From the NCBI GenBank assembly GCA_012719545.1, contig JAAYAD010000057.1, forward strand, positions 1 to 64,000: a DNA stretch of 64,000 bases, read 5' to 3'. Position 1 is the stretch's first letter; each line of letters opens with the position of its first letter. Source of the DNA: Clostridiaceae bacterium (GTDB taxonomy: Bacteria; Bacillota; Clostridia; DSM-8532). The position numbers and the translations under genes were made by a program. The notes below the pieces were generated by a model. It saw only the letters and a list, made by a program, of their open reading frames with translations, had not been told where the DNA came from and did not search any database. Shown piece by piece: positions 39,999-51,254 of the stretch.

Positions 39999-41039
39999 AT
40001 GAATTTAGGATTTTTTAGAGAAATTCTGTCTCGCAATGAAGAGATAAAGGTAATAGGGAAATATGCTGAAGTTGACGGAGTCATATGTAATGTAATGGGA
40101 ATATTACGCGATGTTGAGGGGATGCGGCTTTTAATTTTACTATATGACGAGATTTATCGGCAAAAAGTTGAGGAAAGTGAATTGGCTCAATTGTCTGAAT
40201 ATCCGTCAAGGCCTGAGACTAACAGGATGATGTTGAGCAGAGACAGAATAGATGTAAATAATCCATTCAAGTCAGTTTCAAAAGTGTTCATTGGAGAAAG
40301 AGAATTTAAAATAAACGGTACACATTATCGACGACTGAATGTGCAGGACTGGGAGCCTCTTTTGATTATAGCAAAATTCCTGAATAATGGGTGGCAGCCT
40401 AATGGCATTGATTATCAAAATATTGATATGTTGTTCTTAACCAGCTTGAAAATAGAAGGTGAATATGATTCCATACCTGAATTAAATCATAACCCCGAGC
40501 TATGGTTCGTAACAGGACCTAGCCATGCAGTACATCAAGTGGAGAAACCTGTTACTTTGGTTGTAGGAGATAATCCTGAAAAATTAGTGTTTCAAGACGC
40601 AGAGACTGGTACCGAACATTGGGTACAGATTAACAGAGTATATTTGACAGATATTTGGGATGATATGGATAAAATCTTTTCAAACCCTAAGCTTCTGGAG
40701 CAGATGACTCCTGAACAAATTAACAGGGCAAGATTAGATTTTGAGAAAAAATTCTCTGAAGTTTGCCCTAAGGGGATGTATCTACCTGTAATAGAGTATG
40801 AATGTGAGGAAGATATATCTCTGGAGTTCTATACTAAATCTTTTCTGGATGCAAAACCTTCAAATACAAGCAGCAGTATAGGGTTTATATATCGGCCGGA
40901 TCAACCTACAGGAATTTTGGGTCTTAAGCTTAAAGCTGCTGTTATCCAGGAACCTGTTCCGAAAGATACCAATATAATTGAGGCAGAACTGTTTCAATAT
41001 ATTGAAACTACTGACAGTAGGGATTTTATATTGAAGTAG
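39999..41039 (+). CDS. Hypothetical protein
   Basis: 346-aa ORF with in-frame start and upstream AAGGAG-type RBS (gataaggagcattatatg). Confidence 0.65.
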   Translation: MNLGFFREILSRNEEIKVIGKYAEVDGVICNVMGILRDVEGMRLLILLYDEIYRQKVEESELAQLSEYPSRPETNRMMLSRDRIDVNNPFKSVSKVFIGEREFKINGTHYRRLNVQDWEPLLIIAKFLNNGWQPNGIDYQNIDMLFLTSLKIEGEYDSIPELNHNPELWFVTGPSHAVHQVEKPVTLVVGDNPEKLVFQDAETGTEHWVQINRVYLTDIWDDMDKIFSNPKLLEQMTPEQINRARLDFEKKFSEVCPKGMYLPVIEYECEEDISLEFYTKSFLDAKPSNTSSSIGFIYRPDQPTGILGLKLKAAVIQEPVPKDTNIIEAELFQYIETTDSRDFILK

Positions 41040-41117
41040 TATGCATCGACTTGTTCTTTTCGACTATCATTGGTATTAAAAAATATTTTAGTTTGATAAT
41101 GTTAAGGGGTTTTTAAA

Positions 41118-41963
41118 TTGAAGTATATGACAAAAGAATGGTATGAAACCATGCAGAAAACAGGTTTTCATTTGTTATTAAATGTGTCAGAAGAAGCTGA
41201 GATGTTTTCTGAAGAATATTTTGAACGACTTTACAGGATGAAGGAAAATGAATATTTGCAATTACAGGAAGAGGTTTCTAAAGTAAAATTTGAAGATATT
41301 TTTCCGGAAGAATTTAATTTTGTGCCTCTTTCTGGCGAATCACTGGAGCCTGCAGAATTAGAAGAAGCAAAACGTCATTACTTTGAAATTCGTGAACAAG
41401 CACGTTTGAACTATCTAAACAGACCTGCCTTTGATCCGGAACAAGAAAAGGTGAAGTTCAGAGAAAAACTTGAGTTTAAAATACAGCATTTAGAAAAAAT
41501 GTTACCCCAGGAAATATTGCAAAAAGTTGCTGATATTCGTGTATTAGCTCTGGATTACGCTTCTGATGAAGTTAAAAAAGCATTAACAGAATACTCCGAA
41601 TCAAACAGAAAAGCAATCGAGGCCACCCAAAAGGCTTACTGGGAAGAATATAAGAAGATTTTCAAGGATGAAGAGCCATCTTTTATATCTAATTTTAAGT
41701 TCCACGATTGCAAAGTAGTATCATGCCTCCAAAAAGGCGAAGATACTGTTATAACACTCGATAATACCGGTGGATTTACTAATATCAAGGAAATTATCTT
41801 AAAAAACTGCATTATACAGAAACTGGATGCCCCTCTTGAAGGCGCTTGGTGGTTATATGATGAAATATATAAAACTGATGAAGGTTATGAAATACATGTC
41901 CTGCTGGAGAAAAAAGAATTGATTGATTTTATTGTTACTGTAACTGATGTGGAGTACGAATAA
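41118..41963 (+). CDS. Hypothetical protein, possibly DUF4085 family
   Basis: MKYMTKEWYETMQKT...; resemblance recalled, not searched. Confidence 0.6.
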   Translation: MKYMTKEWYETMQKTGFHLLLNVSEEAEMFSEEYFERLYRMKENEYLQLQEEVSKVKFEDIFPEEFNFVPLSGESLEPAELEEAKRHYFEIREQARLNYLNRPAFDPEQEKVKFREKLEFKIQHLEKMLPQEILQKVADIRVLALDYASDEVKKALTEYSESNRKAIEATQKAYWEEYKKIFKDEEPSFISNFKFHDCKVVSCLQKGEDTVITLDNTGGFTNIKEIILKNCIIQKLDAPLEGAWWLYDEIYKTDEGYEIHVLLEKKELIDFIVTVTDVEYE

Positions 41964-42224
41964 GCCTTGTCTAATAGTATCATGGAGAAATCTATATAAA
42001 GGCTCCTATTGTATAATACGGAGCCTTAAAAAGATCATGTTAAAAAATAAAATAAGTTTTAATTAAACAATGACTTTCCTCCTAACAATTAAAAATAACC
42101 GCTTGAATAGAACAGCTTATTACTGTTCGCGTCAGTTTTGGTTTGCCATAATCTGGAAATTGTGATACTATTATTATGTAACCATTTTGAATTATACAAT
42201 ATTTAGTCTCACGGAGGTGATGTT

Positions 42225-42647
42225 ATGCAGATTGAATATGAAAACGGTGTACCCAAAGGTTATTTGGAGAGAAGAAAAAAAGCCGGGATTATTTATGCCT
42301 GCTCTGTATATCTATTTTGTGTTTTTACTTTGCTGGTAAAATATCAAGTTCTCATTCTTGAAAACACGACAAGTCAAATCGTGTACAGCCTGTTAATTAT
42401 CATATCCCTCGGCTGTATGTGTTACAATGTCCTGGCACAACGGAATTTCAAAGGCCTTGTCATGTATAACCATATTAAATTCAAAGCTTTCACCGCATTG
42501 GAAAAGCTGTTATATACACTGCCTGTGATTGTGTCAGCAATCTTCATCCCGCTTAACATCATCATTTACATTCTTATGACAGGAGCATGCTATGTTGCTG
42601 TTGGCAGCATGACTGATACAAATCGTAATTACGATTCTTATATATAA
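42225..42647 (+). CDS. Hypothetical membrane protein
   Basis: Several hydrophobic segments; CACGGAGGTGATGTTATG RBS and start. Confidence 0.65.
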   Translation: MQIEYENGVPKGYLERRKKAGIIYACSVYLFCVFTLLVKYQVLILENTTSQIVYSLLIIISLGCMCYNVLAQRNFKGLVMYNHIKFKAFTALEKLLYTLPVIVSAIFIPLNIIIYILMTGACYVAVGSMTDTNRNYDSYI

Positions 42648-42729
42648 TATTGTTCAATGATTGATAGTACCATTGGGTGCTTACATATTTGCTTTCTCAG
42701 TCTGGGTATACTACCTGTAAATTACTTTA

Positions 42730-44775
42730 TTGAGGGTGATACCCATGACAAACCCAGATAGAAAATCTAATAGACTCATTAATGAGAAATCACCATATTT
42801 ATTGCAACACGCATATAACCCCGTGGACTGGTATCCATGGTGTGATGAGGCCTTTACCAAGGCAAAAACAGAAGATAAACCTATCTTTTTATCAATAGGC
42901 TATTCCACCTGTCACTGGTGCCATGTCATGGAACATGAGAGTTTTGAGGATCCGGAAGTGGCAGAAATCTTAAATAAACACTTTATATCAATTAAAGTTG
43001 ACAGGGAAGAAAGGCCGGACATCGACCATATTTATATGGAGGTGTGCCAGGCACTTAATGGACATGGCGGTTGGCCTCTTACAATCATAATGACTCCTGA
43101 TCAAAAACCATTTTTTGCAGGGACATATTTTCCTAAAAACGATCGCATGGGCATTCAGGGGCTCATGAGTATTCTTAATGCCGTAGTTAAAGCCTGGGAA
43201 ACCAAACGTGATGACCTTTTGGATTCGAGCAGGCAGATTATTGAATATATTGCAGGCAGAAAAAGAGAATGCCGGGGAGAGATTTCTAAAGATGTCGCTG
43301 ATACTGCCTTTTCATATTTTAAACAGAATTTTGACCCAGTGTATGGTGGATTCGGAACAGCACCCAAATTTCCAACACCACACAATTTAATGTTTCTTTT
43401 AAGGTACTGGAAAAGCTCCGGAAAAAAAGAAGCTTTGAATATGGTAGAGAAAACTCTTGATTCCATGTACAGGGGAGGTATATACGACCATATTGGCTTT
43501 GGCTTCTGCCGTTATTCCACCGATAATAAATGGCTGGTTCCCCATTTTGAAAAGATGCTGTATGACAATGCCTTGCTGGCAATTGCATATCTTGAAGCCT
43601 GGCAGGCCACAAAAAAGGATAAATACCGTTTTATTGCCCGGGACATATTAACCTATGTTTTAAGGACCATGACTTCACCTGAAGGAGGATTTTTCTGCGC
43701 TGAGGATGCTGATTCTGAAGGTATTGAAGGAAAATTCTATGTCTGGTCGCCGGATGAAATAGAAAAAGTTCTAGGTGAAGAAGACGGAAAAAAGTTCTGC
43801 CAATACTACGACATTACCGAAAAGGGGAATTTTGAAGGCAAAAGCATACCTAATCTTATATACAGCTCACTTCCCTACGAAAGTATTGATGAAATCAAGC
43901 CCGTAAGAGAAAAGCTCTTTTTATACAGAGAAAACAGAGTACATCCCCATAAGGATGATAAGATTCTGACATCCTGGAACGGACTTATGATAGCCGCAAT
44001 GGCCATGGCAGGTCGTATAACAGAAGATGATGCCTTTACAGAGGCCTCTAAAAAAGCCGTTGAATTTATTTTCAATAAGCTTGTAAGAAGTGACGGAAGG
44101 CTTCTTGCAAGGTATCGCGACGGAGAATCAAATTATCTTGCCTATGCTGAGGATTATGCCTTCCTAACCTTTGGACTTATTGAGCTTTATGAAACAACTT
44201 ATGATACAGATTATCTTAAAAAAGCCTTAAAGCTTTCGGATGATTTACTGAAACTTTTCTGGGATGAAAAGGACGGAGGCCTGTATGTCTATGGCAGCGA
44301 CAGCGAACAGCTTATAATGCGCCCCAAGGAAATTTATGATGGGGCAACCCCTTCTGCCAATTCGGTAACTGCCCTTAACTTTATGAGGCTTTCAAGGCTC
44401 ACCGGGCGCCATGACCTTGAAGATAAGGCAAATGAAATAATAAAAGCATTTTCTGATGAAATTGAAGGTTATCCCATTGCATATGCCTATGCATTAATGG
44501 CGCTTCTTTTTGGGCGTGCAGAAGGGCAGGAAATTGTAATTACTGCAGAGTCTTTAAATGAGGCTAAGCCATTTATAACCATACTCAACAATGATTTCAG
44601 ACCATTTACAACATCACTGCTTTTAAGTAGTGGAGGGAGGGAATTAAAAGAGATAGCACCTTTTACAGATAACTATACAACAGTAAATGGCCATGCCGCA
44701 GCCTATGTCTGCGAAAACTTTTCATGCAAGGCACCGGTTACAGATATTAAAGAGTTTTCAAGTTTATTGAAATAA
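42730..44775 (+). CDS. Thioredoxin domain-containing protein (YyaL/DUF255 family)
   Basis: [51 protein letters not shown]. Confidence 0.95.
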   Translation: MRVIPMTNPDRKSNRLINEKSPYLLQHAYNPVDWYPWCDEAFTKAKTEDKPIFLSIGYSTCHWCHVMEHESFEDPEVAEILNKHFISIKVDREERPDIDHIYMEVCQALNGHGGWPLTIIMTPDQKPFFAGTYFPKNDRMGIQGLMSILNAVVKAWETKRDDLLDSSRQIIEYIAGRKRECRGEISKDVADTAFSYFKQNFDPVYGGFGTAPKFPTPHNLMFLLRYWKSSGKKEALNMVEKTLDSMYRGGIYDHIGFGFCRYSTDNKWLVPHFEKMLYDNALLAIAYLEAWQATKKDKYRFIARDILTYVLRTMTSPEGGFFCAEDADSEGIEGKFYVWSPDEIEKVLGEEDGKKFCQYYDITEKGNFEGKSIPNLIYSSLPYESIDEIKPVREKLFLYRENRVHPHKDDKILTSWNGLMIAAMAMAGRITEDDAFTEASKKAVEFIFNKLVRSDGRLLARYRDGESNYLAYAEDYAFLTFGLIELYETTYDTDYLKKALKLSDDLLKLFWDEKDGGLYVYGSDSEQLIMRPKEIYDGATPSANSVTALNFMRLSRLTGRHDLEDKANEIIKAFSDEIEGYPIAYAYALMALLFGRAEGQEIVITAESLNEAKPFITILNNDFRPFTTSLLLSSGGRELKEIAPFTDNYTTVNGHAAAYVCENFSCKAPVTDIKEFSSLLK

Positions 44776-44871
44776 ATTTAGGGAAATATGGAATAAATAT
44801 CCTCTGGGGTAGGTTGCATAATTTTAAATTGTGTTATAAGCTTACCTTATACATTAGTACGGAGGATAAAA

Positions 44872-45375
44872 ATGAAAAAACTCTTTAAAGCCGATGCCTA
44901 TGTAAGCTCTATATTTGAAATAACTCCTGAAGGGCTAAAAAAGAGGGGAATTTACGGATTAATACTTGATATTGACAATACTTTGGTGGCAACCCATATT
45001 AAAGACCCTGATGCCAAAATAATTAAGTATATTAAATCACTCAACGATAGCGGCATTAAGACAGTTATTGTATCAAATGCAAGTAAAAAAAGGGTCGAAT
45101 TGTTTTGTGAACCTCTCAATATAGAATATATTTTTAAAGCCAGAAAGCCATTGGGTGGAGGTTTTTTAAAGGCTATAGAAAAAATGTGCCTCCCTAAAGA
45201 AAAAGTAGCTATCGTTGGTGATCAGCTGTTTACAGATGTTTTAGGCGGAAACTTAATTGGTATTCACACTATACTTCTTAAACCCATTGATTTAAATGAG
45301 CCCATTCCCATCAGGCTTAAACGGATTTTAGAAAAGCCGTTTCTTGCAAAAAGGCATTTTCAGGATAAATTTTAG
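44872..45375 (+). CDS. YqeG-family HAD phosphatase
   Basis: LILDIDNTLVATHIKDPDAKIIKYI; VAIVGDQLFTDVLGGNLIGIHTILLKPI. Confidence 0.92.
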   Translation: MKKLFKADAYVSSIFEITPEGLKKRGIYGLILDIDNTLVATHIKDPDAKIIKYIKSLNDSGIKTVIVSNASKKRVELFCEPLNIEYIFKARKPLGGGFLKAIEKMCLPKEKVAIVGDQLFTDVLGGNLIGIHTILLKPIDLNEPIPIRLKRILEKPFLAKRHFQDKF

Positions 45376-45438
45376 TGTTTTTGATTGAATTTTTATGCTA
45401 AGATTATAATTGTTAAATACTAAAGGGGAGGCTATTAT

Positions 45439-45729
45439 ATGCACCAATTAAAAAATTACATGGAAGAAATAGTTTTAAGCACTATGGAAGAAATCCTTAA
45501 GGATATTAATATGTGCAAATGCGATCGCTGCAAGCTTGATATCGCGGCCAAGGCATTAAACGATCTTCCTCCTCAGTACATAGTCACCCAGAAGGGCGAG
45601 ATTTACTCCAAGATTAACAACCTTAAGACTCAATTTGAGGTCGACATAATAGCTGCTGTTACGAAGGCGGCCATTCTTGTTAAGAGAAATCCCAACCATG
45701 ATGTAAAAAGAATAGGGGAAACTGATTAA
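45439..45729 (+). CDS. Late competence development ComFB-family protein
   Basis: MCKCDRCKLDIAAKALNDLPPQYIVTQKGEIY. Confidence 0.85.
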   Translation: MHQLKNYMEEIVLSTMEEILKDINMCKCDRCKLDIAAKALNDLPPQYIVTQKGEIYSKINNLKTQFEVDIIAAVTKAAILVKRNPNHDVKRIGETD

Positions 45730-45860
45730 TAATTTGCTTATGTCGGAATAATAAGCCTAGGTAAAGGTTGTTATTGCCTCTTAACAGGTAAGCAAATTAT
45801 TCAAGGTGAATATAAGTCTCCAAATTATCTTAAATTATGTTTCCGTAATAAAAAGTATGC

Positions 45861-45889
45861 TTGCCAAGTATTAGGCCACATGCTATAAT
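45861..45889 (+). promoter_or_regulatory. Sigma-A-type promoter for the rpsB operon
   Basis: TTGCCA - 17 bp - TATAAT. Confidence 0.75.
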
Positions 45890-45914
45890 GTTACGGGTTA
45901 ATTTTAGAACACAC

Positions 45915-45981
45915 GCTGTCTGATTTGCAAAGATGTGCTTATTAATGGAGTTAATAAGTCCTTTGCAGAGGGGAAGACGGC
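45915..45981 (+). promoter_or_regulatory. Structured leader upstream of rpsB (candidate S2-responsive element)
   Basis: Three nested helices: GCTGTCT/AGACGGC (one G-U), TGCAAAG/CTTTGCA, CTTATTAA/TTAATAAG, directly before the rpsB RBS. Confidence 0.6.
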
Positions 45982-46008
45982 GGAGGAAAAAACAAGGAGG
46001 ATTTTTTT

Positions 46009-46794
46009 ATGTCAGTTATTTCAATGAAGCAACTGCTTGAAGCAGGCGTACACTTTGGTCACCAAACCAGAAGATGGAACCCCAAGATGGCGGAATACAT
46101 CTTCACAGAAAGAAACGGAATCTACATCATCGATCTCCAGAAAACAGTCAAGAAAATTGAAGAGGCTTATTACTTTGTAAGGGATCTTGTGATGGAAGGC
46201 GGAAATATTCTTTTCGTCGGTACCAAGAAGCAAGCCCAGGATGCAATTAAGGAAGAAGCTGAACGCTGCGGTCAATTCTATGTAAATAACAGATGGCTTG
46301 GCGGTATGCTTACAAACTTCAAGACCATCAGAAGAAGCATTGATCGTCTTCTCGAACTCAAGAAAATGCAGTCCGAAGGTATCTTCGAAGTTCTTCCCAA
46401 GAAGGAAGTAAGCAAGCTTGTTCTTGAGATGGAAAAGCTTGAAAAGAACCTCGGCGGTATTGTTGAGATGAAGAAGCTGCCTGTTGCCATCTTTGTAATA
46501 GATCCCAAGAAAGAAAGAAATGCTATTCTTGAAGCCAGGAAGTTAGGTATTCCCATCATTGCTGTTGTTGATACCAACTGCGATCCTGATGAAGTTGACT
46601 ATGTAATTCCCGGAAACGACGACGCTATCAGAGCTGTTAAGCTTATCAGCTCCAAGATTGCAGATGCTGTTATCGAAGCAAGACAGGGAGAAATGGGAGC
46701 AATAGAGAAGGCTGAGGAAAACGCTGAAGAAGCTCCTTTAACTGAGGAAGCAATTGAAAAAATTGAAGAAGTAGAAGAGGCTAACGCTCAATAA
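46009..46794 (+). CDS. rpsB: 30S ribosomal protein S2
   Basis: [46 protein letters not shown]. Confidence 0.98.
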   Translation: MSVISMKQLLEAGVHFGHQTRRWNPKMAEYIFTERNGIYIIDLQKTVKKIEEAYYFVRDLVMEGGNILFVGTKKQAQDAIKEEAERCGQFYVNNRWLGGMLTNFKTIRRSIDRLLELKKMQSEGIFEVLPKKEVSKLVLEMEKLEKNLGGIVEMKKLPVAIFVIDPKKERNAILEARKLGIPIIAVVDTNCDPDEVDYVIPGNDDAIRAVKLISSKIADAVIEARQGEMGAIEKAEENAEEAPLTEEAIEKIEEVEEANAQ

Positions 46795-46815
46795 TCAATA
46801 ATTAGGAGGATGGCT

Positions 46816-47463
46816 ATGGAAATTAGTGCCAGCTTAGTTAAGGAATTGCGTGAACTGACCGGCGCAGGAATGATGGATTGCAAAAAGGCTCTCCAGGAAA
46901 GCAACGGAAACATGGAAAAGGCTATCGAATATCTTCGTGAAAATGGTCTTGCAAAGGCTGCTAAAAAGGCAGGCAGACTTGCTTCCGAGGGTATTGTTGA
47001 GGCATATATTCACGGCGGCGGTCGTATTGGTGTTCTTGTAGAAGTAAACATTGAAACCGACTTTGCAGCTAAGAACGAAGAATTCCGTTCCTTTGTAAAG
47101 GATATAGCAATGCAGATTGCTGCTATGAGCCCTCAGTACGTCAGAAGAGAAGAAGTTCCCGCTGAGGTAGTTGAGAAGGAGAAAGAAATCCTTAAGGCTC
47201 AGGCAATGAACGAAGGCAAGCCTGAACATATCGCTGAAAAGATGGTTGCAGGCAGACTTGAAAAGTTCTTCAATGAAGTATGTCTTCTCGAACAGCCCTT
47301 CATTAAGGACAGCGACAAGACCGTTGAGCAGGTTCTCAAAGAGAAGATCGCTCTTATCGGTGAGAACATAAACATCAGAAGGTTTGTTCGTTTTGAGAAA
47401 GGCGAAGGCCTAGAAAAGAAAGAAGAAAATTTCGCAGACGAAGTAATGAAGCAAATAAAATAA
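46816..47463 (+). CDS. tsf: Elongation factor Ts
   Basis: [37 protein letters not shown]. Confidence 0.98.
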   Translation: MEISASLVKELRELTGAGMMDCKKALQESNGNMEKAIEYLRENGLAKAAKKAGRLASEGIVEAYIHGGGRIGVLVEVNIETDFAAKNEEFRSFVKDIAMQIAAMSPQYVRREEVPAEVVEKEKEILKAQAMNEGKPEHIAEKMVAGRLEKFFNEVCLLEQPFIKDSDKTVEQVLKEKIALIGENINIRRFVRFEKGEGLEKKEENFADEVMKQIK

Positions 47464-47480
47464 GTCTATAAATAAAGTTA

Positions 47481-47518
47481 AGGGTATTTTGATTACCAAT
47501 CAATATACCCTTTTTTTC
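47481..47518 (+). terminator. Intrinsic terminator/attenuator between tsf and pyrH
   Basis: AGGGTAT...ATACCCT hairpin with T-run. Confidence 0.65.
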
Positions 47519-47551
47519 AAAATAATTTTCTTCAACTTTTACGGAGGCCAT

Positions 47552-48265
47552 ATGGGTATTAAGTATAAGCGAATAATGTTAAAGATAAGCGGTGAGGCCT
47601 TAGCCGGCTCTAAGGAGTTTGGCATAGACCATGAAGTACTGGGCGAGATTAGCGACAGAATCAAGGAAGCCTGGGAAATGGGTACGGAAATAGGTATCGT
47701 GGTAGGCGGAGGCAATTTCTGGCGCGGTCGCAGCAGTACAGGCATGGACAGAACAACGGCCGACCATATGGGCATGATGGCAACGGTGATTAATTCACTG
47801 GCTCTTCAGGATGCACTGGAAGACAGAGGGGTTCCCACCAGAGTTCAATCGGCAATTGATATGCCAAGAATAGCAGAATCCTATATCCGGAGAAGAGCCG
47901 TAAGGCATCTTGAGAAAAAGCGCGTTGTTATTTTTGCCTGCGGTACCGGTAATCCTTATTTCTCTACCGATACAGCTGCTGTATTAAGGGCTGCTGAAAT
48001 TGAGGCAGAAATCATACTTCTTGCCAAGAATGTTGATGCCGTTTATGACAGTGACCCGAAGGTAAATCAGGATGCCATACGTTTTGATAAAATCAGCTAT
48101 ATGGAAGTACTGCAGCGTCAGCTTGGAGTAATGGACACAACAGCTACTTCATTATGCATGGACAACAATATCCCGCTTTTAGTTTTCAGCATCAGGGAAC
48201 CTGAAAATATAGTTAAAGTTTTAAATGGTGAAAAAGTTGGTACATTTGTTGCTAGGGAGGTCTAA
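47552..48265 (+). CDS. pyrH: UMP kinase
   Basis: [56 protein letters not shown]. Confidence 0.97.
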   Translation: MGIKYKRIMLKISGEALAGSKEFGIDHEVLGEISDRIKEAWEMGTEIGIVVGGGNFWRGRSSTGMDRTTADHMGMMATVINSLALQDALEDRGVPTRVQSAIDMPRIAESYIRRRAVRHLEKKRVVIFACGTGNPYFSTDTAAVLRAAEIEAEIILLAKNVDAVYDSDPKVNQDAIRFDKISYMEVLQRQLGVMDTTATSLCMDNNIPLLVFSIREPENIVKVLNGEKVGTFVAREV

Positions 48266-48269
48266 ATGT

Positions 48270-48824
48270 ATGGAAAAGAATTATGATCAATTTAAAACCA
48301 AAATGGATAAAACTATTAGTGTTCTTAAAAGTGAGCTGAGTTCTATACGTGCCGGAAGAGCAAATCCTCATTTGTTAGATAAGATTACCATAGAGTATTA
48401 CGGCACACCTACACCAATTAACCAACTGGCCAATATTCAGGTTCCGGAAGCTCGTCAGATTGTAATTCAGCCTTGGGACGGCAAAATTCTCAACGATATA
48501 GTAAAGGCTATCCAAACCTCCGACCTTGGAATCAATCCAAACAACGACGGAAAGGTTATAAGGCTTGTATTCCCGCCTCTTACTGAGGAAAGAAGAGTAG
48601 AGCTTACCAAGGATGTTAAAAAGCTTGGTGAGCGCGATAAGGTGGCAATTCGTCAGATTCGCCGTGACGCCCTTGAGCATTTCAAAAAGCTCGAAAAGTC
48701 AAAGGAAATCACTGAGGATGACCTTAAAACTGCAGAAAAAGACATCCAGAAGATTACCGATGACTACATTGCCAAGGTTGATAAGATTATAGAAGATAAA
48801 ATTAAAGAGATTATGGAAGTTTAA
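48270..48824 (+). CDS. frr: Ribosome recycling factor
   Basis: [45 protein letters not shown]. Confidence 0.98.
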   Translation: MEKNYDQFKTKMDKTISVLKSELSSIRAGRANPHLLDKITIEYYGTPTPINQLANIQVPEARQIVIQPWDGKILNDIVKAIQTSDLGINPNNDGKVIRLVFPPLTEERRVELTKDVKKLGERDKVAIRQIRRDALEHFKKLEKSKEITEDDLKTAEKDIQKITDDYIAKVDKIIEDKIKEIMEV

Positions 48825-48869
48825 AATTTTAAATTAATACATCTTTACTTTGAACAGCAATATTGAATA

Positions 48870-48907
48870 GCAATAAAGACTAAGCAGTTGCTTAGTCTTT
48901 ATTGCTG
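48870..48907. terminator. Long perfect palindrome downstream of frr, likely terminator
   Basis: AGCAATAAAGACTAAGCA-GT-TGCTTAGTCTTTATTGCT, 18-bp perfect arms. Confidence 0.65.
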
Positions 48908-49080
48908 AATATGATAATTGGCGATATCTATCTTAAGGATGTTGGCAATTCTTTGATTAGCATTCCTAAAGCTAGCTAATCAGCCGTTAAGGTAAGAATA
49001 TATCCTCTTATCCATAGCATTTAACGTAAAAGCAGGCAATAGACCTGATTATTAATTAAATTTATTGGTGGGGGAACGAA

Positions 49081-50301
49081 ATGTCTTCTTTGCTGATTAT
49101 AATTATTTATCTAGCGTTTATCAGCCTGGGCTTACCAGATTCTCTTTTAGGAACAGCCTGGCCGTTGATGAGAATAGACTTCAATTCGCCCATGGAGGCC
49201 GCTGGCCTTGTTTCAATGATGATTTCCGGCTGCACAATTATATCGACATTTTCAACGGGATACATATTAAAGTGGCTGGATACAGGAAAATTGGTGCTTA
49301 TAAGCTGCATTATGACTGCAAGCGCATTATTGGGATTTTCAATGGCACCTTCAATAATATGGCTTTTTATTTTGGCCATACCCCTTGGCCTTGGCGCTGG
49401 TGCCGTAGATGCGTCATTAAACAGCTATGTGGCTTATCATTATAAATCTTATCATATGAATTGGCTTCATTGCTTCTGGGGCGTTGGAGCCTCCCTTGGA
49501 CCACTTATTTTATCATACTTTATGAGGGTTCAAAACTCCTGGAGAAATGGTTATTTAACAGTTTCAGGAATCCAGTTTGCTCTTGTGGCTTTATTCCTGG
49601 TATCACTTCCTTTATGGAAGCGTAATTCCGCCAATAAAGAAGAAGTGCAGGCACAAATTGAAGGGGAAAGTGCTGCTACACTTGAGGATTCAGATGTTAA
49701 GACCAATGTGAACCCTATAAAAATAAAGGGTGTTATATTTGCTATTTTGACCTTCCTGTTCTATGTAAGCGGCGAGGTTTCAATGGGTCTCTGGGGCAGC
49801 AGTTTCCTTGTAAATATTAAGGGAATAGCAGCATCTACAGCCGCTCAATGGATATCCTTATACTATTCGGGAATTACCATTGGCCGTTTAATAAGCGGGT
49901 TCATCTCAATAAAGGTAAGTAACCCTGCAATAATAAGACTGGGCATATTTATTTCTCTTACAGGCATTATTCTTATAATTTTACCATTGCCTTCAGTGTT
50001 TACGCTACTGGGATGTATGCTTTTGGGATTGGGCTTTGCGCCGATATTTCCCAGCATGATTCATCAAACTCCCATTAATTTTGGAAAAGAGCATGCCCAG
50101 AAGATTATTGGATGGCAAATGTCATTTTCTTACATGGGAAATACTTTTTTAACGCCGCTTTTAGGCGCTGTGGCAGCAAGAACTACTATTGGAATATTGC
50201 CATACTGCATTCTGGGATATATTTTAATGGTGTTCTTATGTACTGAACGGATAAATTTCATTGCAAGAAGCAAAGAAAGCTTAAAGACTTCAGAACAATA
50301 A
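49081..50301 (+). CDS. MFS transporter
   Basis: 12-TM-like pattern; FISLGLPDSLLGTAWPLMR; PLGLGAGAVDASLNSYVA. Confidence 0.9.
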   Translation: MSSLLIIIIYLAFISLGLPDSLLGTAWPLMRIDFNSPMEAAGLVSMMISGCTIISTFSTGYILKWLDTGKLVLISCIMTASALLGFSMAPSIIWLFILAIPLGLGAGAVDASLNSYVAYHYKSYHMNWLHCFWGVGASLGPLILSYFMRVQNSWRNGYLTVSGIQFALVALFLVSLPLWKRNSANKEEVQAQIEGESAATLEDSDVKTNVNPIKIKGVIFAILTFLFYVSGEVSMGLWGSSFLVNIKGIAASTAAQWISLYYSGITIGRLISGFISIKVSNPAIIRLGIFISLTGIILIILPLPSVFTLLGCMLLGLGFAPIFPSMIHQTPINFGKEHAQKIIGWQMSFSYMGNTFLTPLLGAVAARTTIGILPYCILGYILMVFLCTERINFIARSKESLKTSEQ

Positions 50302-50324
50302 TCTAATACATACAGACAGGGCAG

Positions 50325-50350
50325 AAAGGACGCAAACAGCGTCCTTTTTT
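50325..50350 (+). terminator. Intrinsic terminator
   Basis: AAAGGACGC-AAACA-GCGTCCTTTTTT. Confidence 0.85.
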
Positions 50351-51254
50351 AAATAAAGAATATAATAAGCCAAACATACGCAAAAGTATAGAGTAAGAGC
50401 AGCAGGAAAATAAAACGAGACATATGTATGAGTTCATGATTTAGCATGCGAAAGTATGAATGGGCAGAATAACTAAAACTTGTCCAACAGCAAGCAAAAA
50501 CTTAATTCATATATGTATAAGGAAGCAATAATTTATTTAGATGCAGATTCTTATAAATGAACTTATCAGTTTTGCTTAAATTAATTTATAAGAATTAGTA
50601 AACTTAATAAGTAAGGATTTATGAGTAAGTTGATTAGAAATAATCTTAACCATAACTATGACCAGAATATAAAACATGAATTGTTATCATGACTTTTAAT
50701 AAACATGTCTAAGATATCATTTAATTAAGTTAGTTTATTAGACGCAGAACTCCAAAAAAGGAAAAATAGTATTGTAAGTTGTTTCTAGGAATTTTTAATT
50801 GCTCACATTAGACAAAATAAAAATTTTGTATAAGAAGGAGTGGATTTTGGAATTATTTGTGCTATAATAAACTCAGGATTCGTTAGTGCCCGGACAAGCT
50901 CATATTTAACTAGACGAATTTGCTATTGATATTTAAGTTTATATAACTGTACTTTTGATTATAGTTATTTTTACTTGGATTATTGATTATTGGATTATTT
51001 ATTAATTAATTGATTAGTTATTACTTTGAGAACTTATTTCTGAAAACTTAAATATCTCTTTGCAATATCACTTTGCCTGGTTCTAATGAATCGCTTTATG
51101 TACTGCTAGTTACATTAATTAAAACCTTTTATATTTAAAATTTAGTTTTAAGAACTTATTATATTATTTTTTATAATACTTTATATCAAAGCTTTGAGTT
51201 TATATTTTTAATTACTTATGAATTTACTATGCGTTATTTTGGAGGCTGTATTTT

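Noticed and set aside
50977-51013. GATTATT-like tandem repeats as a CRISPR or satellite array
   Set aside because: Irregular, very short and AT-rich, with no spacer structure.
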